From an uncultured Bacteroidales bacterium (GTDB taxonomy: Bacteria; Bacteroidota; Bacteroidia; Bacteroidales; UBA932), in assembly GCA_934691625.1 (NCBI GenBank), contig CAKUTA010000002.1:248001-312000 (forward strand): 64,000 nt of DNA, in the 5' to 3' direction. The notes beneath the pieces were generated by a model. It worked only from the letters and a program-made list of their open reading frames with translations, was not told the origin of the DNA and ran no database searches. Positions within the stretch are counted from its first letter, which is position 1; each line of letters starts with the position of its first letter. Below are positions 42,302 through 51,498 of the stretch, in pieces. The position numbers and the translations under genes are program-made.

Positions 42302-44104
42302 TTATCCGATATCTGGGAGCTCTACTTCAGATGAGCCTGTCGTCAGAGCCTTGTAGGCTTTCTCGAGCGCTTCCTTTGCTTTCTTTACAACATCTATATC
42401 TGTTGAATCAAGCGCCTGCTTTGCATCAGCGAGAGCATCATTGTAAACCTTGAGTGATGCTTCGGTATAGTCATAACCGTTAGGATCGTCACTTTCATAA
42501 GCGGTTATAAGTGCCTGAAGCTCTGCTTTATACTCCTCTAGTGTCTTGGCCTTTACAAGAGAATACTTGAGTGTCTTGTCATTGAATGTGAACTCGTATG
42601 TTCCGGCATCAGCAGTAATCAGAGTCTGTGGATAAGTATTCTGGTCACCTTTTACAAGAACATCTGATGTGCCTCCGTAGAAAGCAGTATAATTATATCC
42701 TGTAGATGAAACTATAAAGAAGCCTGGCCCCTCTCCGAGGTAATTCTTATTGGAATCTGTAAGTGTTATGGTCTTCTTCCAGGTGTGGTTGTCTGACTGT
42801 TTTTCCAGGGCATTGGACTCATCTGCCTGCCATGCCTCCGCAAAGAGAATGTAAAGAGCATCGTATGTTGACTTCTCTGCAAAGGTAGCAGTGAGTGTTA
42901 TATCTTTTGTTACAGTGAGCTTGCGGGTCGCATCTGTAGAACCATCAGACCAGAACTTGAACTCATATCCGTCATTTGGTACAGCTGAGATAGTAACCTG
43001 CTCACCCTCTTTTATTTCTCCTGCGCCTGTCACTGTTCCCATAGTTTCATCAGAAGACGAAAGTGTCACCTTATACTTCCTGGTCTCCCATGGCTTTACA
43101 ACAATATCATCAGTCACTTCGGTGAAATCATCTACTGTAGCAGTGGAAATCAATGCCTGTGGCTCATAAGCCCCCTGAATGTCGAGGTGAAAGTTGTAGC
43201 AGACACCAGGTATGAATGACTTTATCTCCTTCTCATAGACAAGAGGTGTGCATTCTGCACCATTCTTCTGATAATAGACTGTAAATTTTACACGGGTAGT
43301 CGGGTAAGTGGTTGTTCCGGTAAGTACTGATGACACTTCATGACCGTCATAGACGAAAGGCACCACATTGGTGACCAGAAGCTGCGCTTTTTCTCCTTTC
43401 ATGAAAGGTGCTTCTGTGGAACCAGCGGTGCTTCCGATAGCGGCTGCGGCAAAGTACTCGTCATCGGTTGTCCAGCAAGATGCCTTGAGCTTCTTTGACT
43501 TGGTAAATTCGTCCACATCCTGCAGCTCCGGCTCCTGCCATTTGAAAGTGCCCCAGGAATAGAATGCAATCAGCTCACCTGAGACTCTTACGTCCCAGTC
43601 AGAGTTGTTGGAGACTGTCATCTTTACCTGGGAAGCGACATGATAGAAGTCAAAGTTCACGACATCAGTCTCTTCTGATTTGACATAGGAAACTATCGGG
43701 TCGTAATTAAGAGGCCAGATAGTGCCGGCATTCTCCTGAAGAACCTGCTTGTCATCAAAATAAAATTGAGACGGATGGGCTGCATAGAAATTCATCTTGC
43801 CTGCCTTGGTCCACATGGCCTTGTCTGAAGAGAAATTATCTTCTGTTCTGGTAAAATGTTCCTGCCACATCTGATTGTTCACAGCATTGAAAGCAGTCAC
43901 CTCGAAGCCATACTTGTTAAGAGAATCCAGTTTCGAGTTGTACCAGACAGCCTTGGAGTTTACATAATCGCTCAATCTGGCAGTGGACTGAACCTGCTTG
44001 TCTGAAAGTTCATTGAGCCACCTGGTAGGGGTGATCTCAGTTTTGTTGCATGAGATGCAACTGATTGCTGAAAGCAGCAATCCGAATTTGATTGTTTTGT
44101 TCAT
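42302..44104 (-). CDS. Surface lipoprotein: fimbrillin-like N-terminus, InlB-type repeat, helical C-terminus
   Basis: The 600-residue protein has a lipobox (SCISC). Residues about 30-330 are a fimbrillin/Mfa-like beta region (AAHPSQFYF, VKMTVSNNSDWDVRVSGELIAFYS). Residues about 345-410 form an InlB B-repeat/Flg_new domain (VTISAVPNDGYEFKFWSDGS, LTATFAEKS). A SusE/F-like beta domain follows (GPGFFIVSSTGYNYTAFYGG), then a C-terminal helical FIVAR-like segment (DALADAKQAL, KEALEKAYKALT). It is the last gene of a leftward group behind a BtuB-like receptor and a propeller lipoprotein, and probably an accessory surface binder. The ligand is unknown. Confidence 0.65.
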   Translation of the reverse strand: MNKTIKFGLLLSAISCISCNKTEITPTRWLNELSDKQVQSTARLSDYVNSKAVWYNSKLDSLNKYGFEVTAFNAVNNQMWQEHFTRTEDNFSSDKAMWTKAGKMNFYAAHPSQFYFDDKQVLQENAGTIWPLNYDPIVSYVKSEETDVVNFDFYHVASQVKMTVSNNSDWDVRVSGELIAFYSWGTFKWQEPELQDVDEFTKSKKLKASCWTTDDEYFAAAAIGSTAGSTEAPFMKGEKAQLLVTNVVPFVYDGHEVSSVLTGTTTYPTTRVKFTVYYQKNGAECTPLVYEKEIKSFIPGVCYNFHLDIQGAYEPQALISTATVDDFTEVTDDIVVKPWETRKYKVTLSSSDETMGTVTGAGEIKEGEQVTISAVPNDGYEFKFWSDGSTDATRKLTVTKDITLTATFAEKSTYDALYILFAEAWQADESNALEKQSDNHTWKKTITLTDSNKNYLGEGPGFFIVSSTGYNYTAFYGGTSDVLVKGDQNTYPQTLITADAGTYEFTFNDKTLKYSLVKAKTLEEYKAELQALITAYESDDPNGYDYTEASLKVYNDALADAKQALDSTDIDVVKKAKEALEKAYKALTTGSSEVELPDIG

Positions 44105-44214
44105 TTGTCTTTAGCTTTAACCAACTATAAACTATAAATAAAATCTGTACAAAAGTCTGACTTTAACAGTAGGGCTAACTGCAATGGCTTTCACATTATT
44201 TCTTGTACAATATG

Positions 44215-46191
44215 TTACTGATACGAAAGATACTTCCCCGGGTCTCTATAATAATCGTTTATGGAAACATTCCTGCCGGATGACAGGGCCTTACGTGATT
44301 TGACCACTTTGACGGGATTAAGTCCTGCACTGTTCGTGGCTGTCACAGCATCAGAAGGAACCGCTATCATGTGCCCTGGATTTATATAAGCTTCAAGAGC
44401 GGAACCTACCTGATTGCCTTTTGAGTCGAATTCGAATACATCTGCCGCAGAAGTGTATGATTTGGCATCTACGGCATACAGATGCCCAGAGTATGGATTT
44501 TCATAGGCACAATATGGGTTCTGCATATTTGATATTACATCAAATGGCACGCTTGAAATAGCTCCTTCGGAAGTCTCATAACCTTTAACCATATCCATTG
44601 TCACCGGATCTATGGTATAGGTATAATAGACATATTCATTGGTAATATACGAATATTGGGAACCTACAGTGAAAAACTTATTATTCAATGTGGTGGTGTT
44701 ATAAGTACATGGAATGCCTTCTATTACATTGTAGGAATCATCATCGCAATTATAGATGACAGTTGCAGGGCTGACTGAATTGTAGTCCCCCGGAGAATTG
44801 ATGCACAGATATGGACCGCACTGGGACATCTCACCATAAAGATTGATTACAGGATCTCCTGATTTTGTCAGTATCTCTGTGTCTTTTATCTTAGTCCATG
44901 CCAGACAGTCAATCACTGAAACAGTATGCTCGTAGCTGTGCGATTCCGAGAAGGCATATCCGCCGGTGTTGGCCACATAAAGTTTTCCATTATAGAAGGC
45001 AATGCCTTCGGGCTCATACCCTACTTCAATGGTAGAAACTATGCCATAAGTATTCAAGTCTATCTTGGCGACGTAACCTCGCTCATAAGTTTCTCCGAGG
45101 GCGGTTTCATGAGCGTAGGAAGTTATATAAAGATAGCCTTTGTCGTCAATGCACATATGGCGGCAGTTCGGCACATTCTCGGTCTGTGCGACAAGCTTGC
45201 CATCCGGCCGGATAAAATAGATTATGTTGGACCAGTTGACGGAGATCGCCAGCATATTCTTGTCAGGGATGTAGATGATATCTTCCGGAGTATCTCCGAT
45301 CTTCGTGTTGTTTACATTCCTGAACCACTGGTTGGTTATCTCATGATTCCGTATGAGTGATACCTGGCCATTATCTGACTGCCAGTTGCCTTCATTGAGA
45401 AGAATGACATATTCCTCTGAAGATACGGATGTGAAGTCCTTGACAATCGGCTGAGTCGTGATGGTGGACCTTGCGATATTGACATTTTTATATCTGGCGG
45501 TCAGTTCGGAACCGTCAGAGGCCGTGACTGTCAATGTCAGACTGTATTCTGAAGGTGGCAATACGAACATCAGATGCTGAGCATCGGTATTGCTGACCGA
45601 ATAGTTGAGCTGCTGGGTTATCTCGGTGGCAGAACCTTGCATCGTGACAGAATAATCAGAGGCATTTACTGATGCTGCTCCCGCTATTGGCCTGTCCGCT
45701 TTAAGAGTCGCCTTGATTATAGACTTGGATTGTGTCCTGGTCCTGATGTTGAAGTCTATGATGCCGGTAAGGTTCTTGAACTTAAGATTGCTCAGGTTGT
45801 CAGATACACAGGCGAATGGGAAGGAATCACCTGTGATCACCCCGTCCTTTGTCGTCTGAACTGACGGGAATTCTACAGAGAAGCCGTCATCAGATGCTGA
45901 CTTTACCCAGGAATATGGGTAAAAAGCCTGATAGCTGTCAGATTTCTTTACCGCTTCAGCAGGGCTGAAAACTCCGTCAGAAACATACTGATACTTGTAG
46001 CCTTTAGTCCCATTGTAAAGATAATATGCATCTGTCTGCTCCCAGGACAGCTTGTTTTCAGTCACGGTCACCTTGGTGTCAGGATGGAGCTCTTCAAATG
46101 AGACATTGGCAACCTCGTTTGAAATCGACTGCTCCCTTGTGCAGGCGGAGGCCAGGATCAGAGATGCCAGTAATGTTATCTTTTTAAGCAT
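44215..46191 (-). CDS. Surface lipoprotein: fimbrillin-like N-terminus fused to a DUF5074/YncE-like beta-propeller
   Basis: The 658-residue protein has a lipobox (LASACT). Residues about 25-260 resemble the fimbrillin-like domain (SYQAFYPYSWVKS, LTGIIDFNIRT, LMFVLPPSEYSLTLTV). From about 265 it is a beta-propeller with repeated GDTPEDIIYIPDKNML, GYLYITSYA, GYEPEGIAFYNGKLYVANTGG and GHLYAVDAKS blades, as in DUF5074/YncE-family proteins. It follows a BtuB-like TonB receptor by one base. In Bacteroides the surface cobalamin-capture protein BtuG is a propeller of this general type paired with BtuB, so corrinoid or metal-complex capture is a candidate role. I see nothing that proves the ligand. 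Confidence 0.7.
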   Translation of the reverse strand: MLKKITLLASLILASACTREQSISNEVANVSFEELHPDTKVTVTENKLSWEQTDAYYLYNGTKGYKYQYVSDGVFSPAEAVKKSDSYQAFYPYSWVKSASDDGFSVEFPSVQTTKDGVITGDSFPFACVSDNLSNLKFKNLTGIIDFNIRTRTQSKSIIKATLKADRPIAGAASVNASDYSVTMQGSATEITQQLNYSVSNTDAQHLMFVLPPSEYSLTLTVTASDGSELTARYKNVNIARSTITTQPIVKDFTSVSSEEYVILLNEGNWQSDNGQVSLIRNHEITNQWFRNVNNTKIGDTPEDIIYIPDKNMLAISVNWSNIIYFIRPDGKLVAQTENVPNCRHMCIDDKGYLYITSYAHETALGETYERGYVAKIDLNTYGIVSTIEVGYEPEGIAFYNGKLYVANTGGYAFSESHSYEHTVSVIDCLAWTKIKDTEILTKSGDPVINLYGEMSQCGPYLCINSPGDYNSVSPATVIYNCDDDSYNVIEGIPCTYNTTTLNNKFFTVGSQYSYITNEYVYYTYTIDPVTMDMVKGYETSEGAISSVPFDVISNMQNPYCAYENPYSGHLYAVDAKSYTSAADVFEFDSKGNQVGSALEAYINPGHMIAVPSDAVTATNSAGLNPVKVVKSRKALSSGRNVSINDYYRDPGKYLSYQ

Positions 46192-46192
46192 G

Positions 46193-48034
46193 TTATAAAT
46201 TAATTTTTAAAGTGAAATAATACCGTCTGGCAGGAAGAGGCCATCTCTGTATCAGTTCATAATAATTGTTGAAAATATTGTCGCACTCGAATGTCAATGT
46301 GCATTTCCATAAAGAATACTGGATCTTCAGGTCGGTGCAATTGTATTTCGGCAGGACATCTTCATCGGAAGCATACGTCCAGTACCGTTTCGAGCAGAAT
46401 ATATGGGATATCGAACCGGATAAATTCTTATATGAGAAAGACAATATGGTCGAGTTTGAAAACTTCGGGTTGTAAATCAATTGCCTGCCATAAGAGCCAT
46501 CCTTCGGGTCGGTCCAGTCCCGCACTGATTGATATGTGGACGCATTGAAAAGTGAAATCCACTTATATGTAAACCTTAAAGAGAGATCCACGCCATTGGT
46601 CGAGACAAATCCTCTATTTAGCATCCTCCATTGGTATGCCCCGCCCTGCGGGATACAGATGATCTTGTCTTTTACATCATTCTGATAATAATCGGCCTGA
46701 ATATCGAGGAAGTCATCTTTATAAGTCAGCCCAATATCATATTGATCCGTATATTCCGGCTTAAGGTCTCTTCTTCCGACTTGGGTGTAATACAGGTCAT
46801 TAAGGGTAGGTGCCCTGAAGATGGACTTATAGAAAGTCCTTAATGAGAACCGGCTCCACTTGAAGGACATCTGGACTGAGGGAGTGAGCCTGCTCAGTGG
46901 AGAAGCCGTTTTCATTGACGACTTGTCCCGTACATTTGTATAGAGCAAGGAGCCGCTCAAAGAAAAATGTTCAGTGCTGAGGATTGCCGACAATACTGAT
47001 TTGAAGTCCAGCCTATAGACATAGGACATCCCGGTAACATTGCAGGACAGATCTGACCATCTTAAATCAGAAGAATTGGAAATCGTAAGAATCCCTGCCC
47101 GGTAGGCTAATGCATAGGCATTATAAATATCCTGCTGAATGTAATAGTTGTTATACCGTACAAACTGATTCTCCAGAAAATCCGTGTTGAAATGAAGCTT
47201 GTCGTAAGCATAGCGTCCATTGTACTTTATGGATAGATGGCTGAACTCCTTGACATAGGACAGCTGGGTGAAAGTGTTCAGATCATCTTCTCTGCCTACG
47301 TCCTGATACTTGTCCGATAGCCTCTTCACGATACCTCCCGGCAATCCTCTGTCTGAATAATAGAAATAGGAATGCAGCTTGAGGTTCTTATAGAATCCTG
47401 ACAATTCGGATCTCAGATAGGAAATGTCGGAATTGTGCCTGGTTCCGGTGGTGTCCTCATACTGGGACTTATAATGAAACTTATAGTTGCCGTCAGAATG
47501 TCCTGCCTCGGCATCTAGCGATAGATACTTCCTGTAGTCAAGATGCAGTGACGCCTTATGGGTGTTGAATGAACCGTACTTGTAGGTGGCAGACAATGTG
47601 GTCTTGACAGGCTGCCTTGTAGTGAAATAAACAGTAGAAGCCGATGCGTATTCAGATGCGGACATGAGGGAGGAAATCTTGTTGGCATTGTATAATTCCA
47701 CTGCTTCCATATTGGTAAGTGAATACTTGCTGAGATCTACCGTACCATTCTGACAATTAGTTATTCTGATGCCATCAATATAGACGCCGGTGTGCTGAGT
47801 CCCCAGAGAACGCACATTTACGGTCTTCTGACCTCCCAATCCTCCATAATCCTTAATCTGCACGCCAGCAAAGAACTTCAGGGCATCGGCGACGGAGGAC
47901 GTGGAAAGACTTTGCAGCTGAGAGCCTTGCATCACTTGTGCCGGCACTTCCTTATTTACTCTTTCTGAAACTATGGTGGACTCTTTTATATGTAAAGAAT
48001 CTGCTGCTAAGGATAACAACAAAGCTAATATCAT
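46193..48034 (-). CDS. btuB-like: TonB-dependent outer-membrane receptor, BtuB-like
   Basis: The 613-residue protein has a short signal segment (MILALLLSLAADS) and a compact plug: a TonB-box-like region, SVADALKFFAGVQIKDYGGLGGQKTV, VNVRSLGTQHTGVYIDG and SLTNMEAVELYNA. It then has a 22-strand barrel (FRAPTLNDLYYTQVGRRDLKPEYTDQYDIG) ending in YYFTLKINL. It lacks the N-terminal regulatory domain of SusC proteins and has the size of vitamin B12 or siderophore receptors. No cobalamin riboswitch was found upstream. It is first in a three-gene leftward operon with its own promoter. Confidence 0.85.
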   Translation of the reverse strand: MILALLLSLAADSLHIKESTIVSERVNKEVPAQVMQGSQLQSLSTSSVADALKFFAGVQIKDYGGLGGQKTVNVRSLGTQHTGVYIDGIRITNCQNGTVDLSKYSLTNMEAVELYNANKISSLMSASEYASASTVYFTTRQPVKTTLSATYKYGSFNTHKASLHLDYRKYLSLDAEAGHSDGNYKFHYKSQYEDTTGTRHNSDISYLRSELSGFYKNLKLHSYFYYSDRGLPGGIVKRLSDKYQDVGREDDLNTFTQLSYVKEFSHLSIKYNGRYAYDKLHFNTDFLENQFVRYNNYYIQQDIYNAYALAYRAGILTISNSSDLRWSDLSCNVTGMSYVYRLDFKSVLSAILSTEHFSLSGSLLYTNVRDKSSMKTASPLSRLTPSVQMSFKWSRFSLRTFYKSIFRAPTLNDLYYTQVGRRDLKPEYTDQYDIGLTYKDDFLDIQADYYQNDVKDKIICIPQGGAYQWRMLNRGFVSTNGVDLSLRFTYKWISLFNASTYQSVRDWTDPKDGSYGRQLIYNPKFSNSTILSFSYKNLSGSISHIFCSKRYWTYASDEDVLPKYNCTDLKIQYSLWKCTLTFECDNIFNNYYELIQRWPLPARRYYFTLKINL

Positions 48035-48082
48035 ACGTCTAAAATCCTCTCACACTTTCAGGTAATACATCCAAAGCGGCTT

Positions 48083-48160
48083 CTAAAATCTTTCTTTCTG
48101 CATATCAGAAAGTCCATGCATCTCGGTAACGGGGACAACCAGTTCAAGTGCAGCTGCCAT
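48083..48160 (-). CDS. Possible 25-codon leader peptide upstream of the btuB-like gene
   Basis: From the ATG at 48160 the frame reads MAAALELVVPVTEMHGLSDM-QKERF and stops at 48083. The ATG lies within a few nt of the predicted transcript start. The composition is protein-like (hydrophobic-acidic helix), and after a one-base shift the sequence continues as ILEAALDVLPESVRGF up to 48039, five bases before the receptor ATG. It is either a leader ORF or a frameshifted gene remnant. Confidence 0.3.
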   Translation of the reverse strand: MAAALELVVPVTEMHGLSDMQKERF

Positions 48161-48169
48161 TTCCGGGCT

Positions 48170-48201
48170 CAAAGTTAGTAACTTTGGAATTGTATTGCAA
48201 T
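48170..48201 (-). promoter_or_regulatory. Promoter of the btuB-like operon
   Basis: On the minus strand ATTG (48201-48198) and TAACTTTG (48177-48170) are 20 nt apart. The -7 box plus GAGCC is the same 12-mer found in the CRISPR repeats. The predicted start is near 48163, giving a leader of about 130 nt. Confidence 0.55.
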
Positions 48202-48565
48202 CAAAACTTTAAGGCTTAGCCTGTTCTTCCGCCGCGGAGCCGGTTTGGAACGGATAGTCAATCGGTCTGGAGAAATGCTGGCGTTCTGAACCTCCTGGCT
48301 TTTGTCTATAGCTGTGATAAACTGAGAGATAGGTGATTATGTGAAAAGTGAAATGCCCGGACCTGTGTTTTTATGGTGGTCTTGGCATCTCTATCTTGAG
48401 ATACTGGTCGTGTAACATGCTTATTATTAGCTAGTTGAAAACTGATATCGTGATGGACGACGATGCCAGGAGGGTCGAAAATATCCCGAAAAGGCATCAC
48501 TTGCGGCATATCCCTATAAATGGGGATGCGGAATGAGTGAATTTCATTATATATTTGTATATGAC
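48202..48565. other. Non-coding interval between divergent btuB-like and feoAB genes
   Basis: About 360 bp with no gene I can support. A 67-codon leftward frame (48306-48509) has no recognisable features. A GCCAGGAG-like string near 48285-48300 recalls a B12 box on the minus strand, but the other cobalamin riboswitch elements are missing. Confidence 0.4.
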
Positions 48566-48732
48566 TTAGAAGCTGTTTTGAAATTATTATCTGAAGGTTT
48601 GAGAGGAAAAACCTTCAGACTTGACCGGGGATTCGGGGAAGATAGCGGTGCCTATCTGACCTGAAAACTCGGGAAGAAGATGAAGAAATTTTACCTCAAA
48701 CAACTTTTCAATCATTTCAAGACAGCTTCTTA
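48566..48732. repeat. Dispersed inverted-repeat element, family 2, most complete copy (MITE-like)
   Basis: About 167 bp with imperfect terminal inverted repeats of about 22 bp: TTAGAAGCTGTTTTGAAAT at the left and ATTTCAAGACAGCTTCTTA at the right. An inner AAGGTTTGAG...AAAACCTT hairpin lies near the left end. The internal sequence matches the copy at 9288-9410. No ORF is inside. Confidence 0.7.
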
Positions 48733-48734
48733 AA

Positions 48735-48860
48735 TTTCGCACTTGCGAAACACCTCCTTTGAGCCCTTGTGGCGATGGTAAGGAGTGGTGACGTGAAAAG
48801 AAAAATTGCGTAGGCTCTGAGATAAGTTTAATATTCGCAATAAGTTAGAATACGTGCGAA
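48735..48860. promoter_or_regulatory. Candidate operators upstream of feoAB
   Basis: TTTCGCACTTGCGAAA at 48735-48750 is a perfect 7+2+7 palindrome. The same half-sites recur as TTCGCA (48834-48839) and TGCGAA (48855-48860) in the likely promoter region. A TAAGTTTA -7-like box lies between the two sites. These are plausible binding sites for a metal-responsive regulator; which one is unknown. A stem-loop around 48882-48917 precedes the start codon. Confidence 0.45.
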
Positions 48861-48932
48861 ACTTGAATATATGATTTAATGGAGCAGAGTCCCGGGTTAT
48901 AGCCTGGAACTGCTGCTAAGCTAGCTGATTAT

Positions 48933-51449
48933 ATGAAGTTATCGGATTTGAATACCGGGGAGCAGGGCGTTATCGTCAAGGTCAACGGTCATGGGAGTTT
49001 CAGGAAAAGGCTTATAGAGATGGGCTTCATAGCAGGCAAGAAAGTCACTGTGGTGCTCAATGCCCCTTTGCGCGACCCTATTGAATATGAAATACTTGGA
49101 TATAAGCTGTCGTTGCGCCGCAGTGAAGCGGAGCAGATAGAGGTCATAGGCGAAAGCGAGGCGAAGGAAGTCATGAAATATGACCATTCCTATGACACGA
49201 TTTTCGCTGACGACTGTGATGAGGAATGGTCTCTGGACAGGATGATGGCCAAGCTGGCTGAAGAACGCAAGCATGTCATCCGTGTGGCGCTGGTCGGGAA
49301 CCCGAACTGCGGAAAGACCTCGCTGTTCAACATTGCCTCGGGGTCGCATGAGCATGTCGGCAACTATAGCGGCGTGACCGTGGACGCCAAGGAGGGACGG
49401 TTCGAGTACAAGGGATACAAGTTCGTGCTGGTGGATCTCCCCGGAACTTATTCATTGTCGGCATATAGCCCTGAAGAGCTCTATGTCAGGAAGAACCTTA
49501 TCGAGAATGTCCCGGATGTGGTCATCAATGTCGTGGATGCGTCCAATCTCGAAAGGAACCTGTACTTGACGACTCAGGTCATTGACATGAACCTCCGCGT
49601 GGTCATGGCATTGAACATGTACGATGAGCTTCAGGCAAAGGGGGATATCCTGGATACGAAACAGCTTGGATACCTTCTCGGGATGCCTGTCTGCCCTACC
49701 ATCAGCCGTGACGGGACCGGCATTCCGGAACTCTTCGACACTGTGATAAAGATCTATACGCAGAGCGATACCAGGCTTGCGCGGCATATCCATATCAATC
49801 ATGGCGTGGAGCTGGAAAAGAGCATCGGGAGGATAAAGCTTCTGCTGCAGAAAAATGTCGCGCTGCGAGATAAATATTCCACCAGATATCTGGCTATCAA
49901 ATATCTGGAAGATGACAAGGATATTGAGAAGGTCATTGACGCACTCCCGGACAGGGACGAGATAATCGCTGCCAGGGTCGAGGAGGAGAAACGTATCCAG
50001 GAGCTCCTTCACAGCAATACCGAGTCAGCCATCGTGGATGCTAAATATGCATTCATACAGGGCGCCCTTGCGGAGACCTACAAGCCTCATCTGGAGACCA
50101 CACCTAAGAAGACCGTGACAGACAAAATCGATGCCGTCGTGACAAACAGGTGGCTTGCATTTCCGATATTCATCGCATTGCTCTACCTGATTTTCCAGAC
50201 GACATTCGCGGTGGGCGACTACCCGATGCAATGGATTGACTGGTTCGTCGGCAAGTTCGGAGAATTCGTGGCTACATTCATGTCCGACGGGTGGCTGAAG
50301 GACCTTGTGGTGGATGGTGTGATATCAGGAGTGGGAAGTGTGCTCGTATTCCTTCCTAATATATTGATACTCTACTTCTTCATATCGATTATGGAAGACT
50401 CCGGATATATGTCCAGGGCAGCATTCATTGTCGATAAGCTGATGCATAAGATAGGCCTGCACGGAAAGTCATTCATTCCGATGGTGATGGGATTCGGCTG
50501 CAATGTCCCTGCAATAATGGCTACACGTGCCATAGAGAGCCGGAAAAGCCGCATGATTACCATCGCGATCATTCCGTTCATGTCGTGTGCCGGACGTCTG
50601 CCGATTTTCGTGCTGCTTGCTGGGGCGTTCTTTCCTCACAATGCCGCTCTTGCACTACTGGGGATATATCTGCTAGGGATAGTGCTGGCGATATTGTCAG
50701 CCATAGTGCTGAGCAAGTTTGTGAAGGACGATGACCTGCCATTCGTGATGGAGCTCCCTCCGTACAGGATTCCTACAGCGAAAGCCATCTGGCGCCACAC
50801 CTGGGAGAAGGGACAGCAATATCTGCAGAAGATGGCGACAACGATCCTGCTCTGCTCGATTATAATCTGGTTCCTGGGGTACTTCCCTAAGAATAAGGAG
50901 CTTGTGGCGGCGCAGGAGGCATATTCCGAGATGACATCCGCCAGTCAGGTCAATGCCGGTGCTTCAGATGCTGAAAGAGTTGCGGCATCTCTCACGGCAG
51001 GTCAGCTTGCATCCAGAATTGATACGCTTTATGCCCGGCAGCAGGAGCACTCGTATATCGGGCAGCTCGGACGGCTGGTATCACCGGCGATGGAGCCTCT
51101 GGGATTCAACTGGAAGATGGATGTCGGCCTGCTTACCGGTATCGCTGCCAAAGAACTGGTAGTCAGCACTCTCGGTGTTATGTATTCGGAAGGGGCGAAA
51201 GTGTCCGGGGGCAATGACCTCAGCGAGGATACGCAGCTCCAGAGCGCACTGGTCAGCGACATAGCTCCGGCGGCTGCATTGTCCTTCATGGTGTTTATCC
51301 TGCTGTACTTCCCGTGCATCGCCACATTCGTGGCAATCAAGAACGAGACGGGAAAATGGCGCTGGGCTGTCGCATGCTGCGTCTATACAATGTGCATCGC
51401 TTGGGTGATGGCATTCATCACCTACCGCCTTGCATTAATCTTCCTGTAG
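48933..51449 (+). CDS. feoAB: Ferrous iron transporter, FeoA-FeoB fusion
   Basis: Residues 1-75 are a FeoA SH3-like domain (MKLSDLNTGEQGVIVKV, RLIEMGFIAGKKVTVV, LRRSEAEQIEV). From about 120 the FeoB G-domain begins: G1 GNPNCGKTSLF, G2 YSGVTVDAKEG, G3 DLPGTYSLSAYSPEE, G4 NMYDE. After a GDI-like helical region the membrane domain has the two Gate motifs (GFGCNVPAIMATR, later TGIAAKELVVSTLGVMY) and ends in several transmembrane helices. 838 residues; the A-B fusion is usual in Bacteroidetes. It imports Fe(II) across the inner membrane. The upstream palindromes suggest metal-responsive control. Confidence 0.96.
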   Translation: MKLSDLNTGEQGVIVKVNGHGSFRKRLIEMGFIAGKKVTVVLNAPLRDPIEYEILGYKLSLRRSEAEQIEVIGESEAKEVMKYDHSYDTIFADDCDEEWSLDRMMAKLAEERKHVIRVALVGNPNCGKTSLFNIASGSHEHVGNYSGVTVDAKEGRFEYKGYKFVLVDLPGTYSLSAYSPEELYVRKNLIENVPDVVINVVDASNLERNLYLTTQVIDMNLRVVMALNMYDELQAKGDILDTKQLGYLLGMPVCPTISRDGTGIPELFDTVIKIYTQSDTRLARHIHINHGVELEKSIGRIKLLLQKNVALRDKYSTRYLAIKYLEDDKDIEKVIDALPDRDEIIAARVEEEKRIQELLHSNTESAIVDAKYAFIQGALAETYKPHLETTPKKTVTDKIDAVVTNRWLAFPIFIALLYLIFQTTFAVGDYPMQWIDWFVGKFGEFVATFMSDGWLKDLVVDGVISGVGSVLVFLPNILILYFFISIMEDSGYMSRAAFIVDKLMHKIGLHGKSFIPMVMGFGCNVPAIMATRAIESRKSRMITIAIIPFMSCAGRLPIFVLLAGAFFPHNAALALLGIYLLGIVLAILSAIVLSKFVKDDDLPFVMELPPYRIPTAKAIWRHTWEKGQQYLQKMATTILLCSIIIWFLGYFPKNKELVAAQEAYSEMTSASQVNAGASDAERVAASLTAGQLASRIDTLYARQQEHSYIGQLGRLVSPAMEPLGFNWKMDVGLLTGIAAKELVVSTLGVMYSEGAKVSGGNDLSEDTQLQSALVSDIAPAAALSFMVFILLYFPCIATFVAIKNETGKWRWAVACCVYTMCIAWVMAFITYRLALIFL

Positions 51450-51498
51450 TACGCTGTGCTGGCGTGGTCTGCTGTCAATGCCGCCCGCCCGTTCTTTC

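Noticed and set aside
48202..48320. Cobalamin riboswitch upstream of the btuB-like gene
   Set aside because: A GCCAGGAG-like string and a GTCCCCG-like string exist on the minus strand, but they are in the wrong order, and the B12-box continuation and the GGTGAAAATCC-type core are absent.
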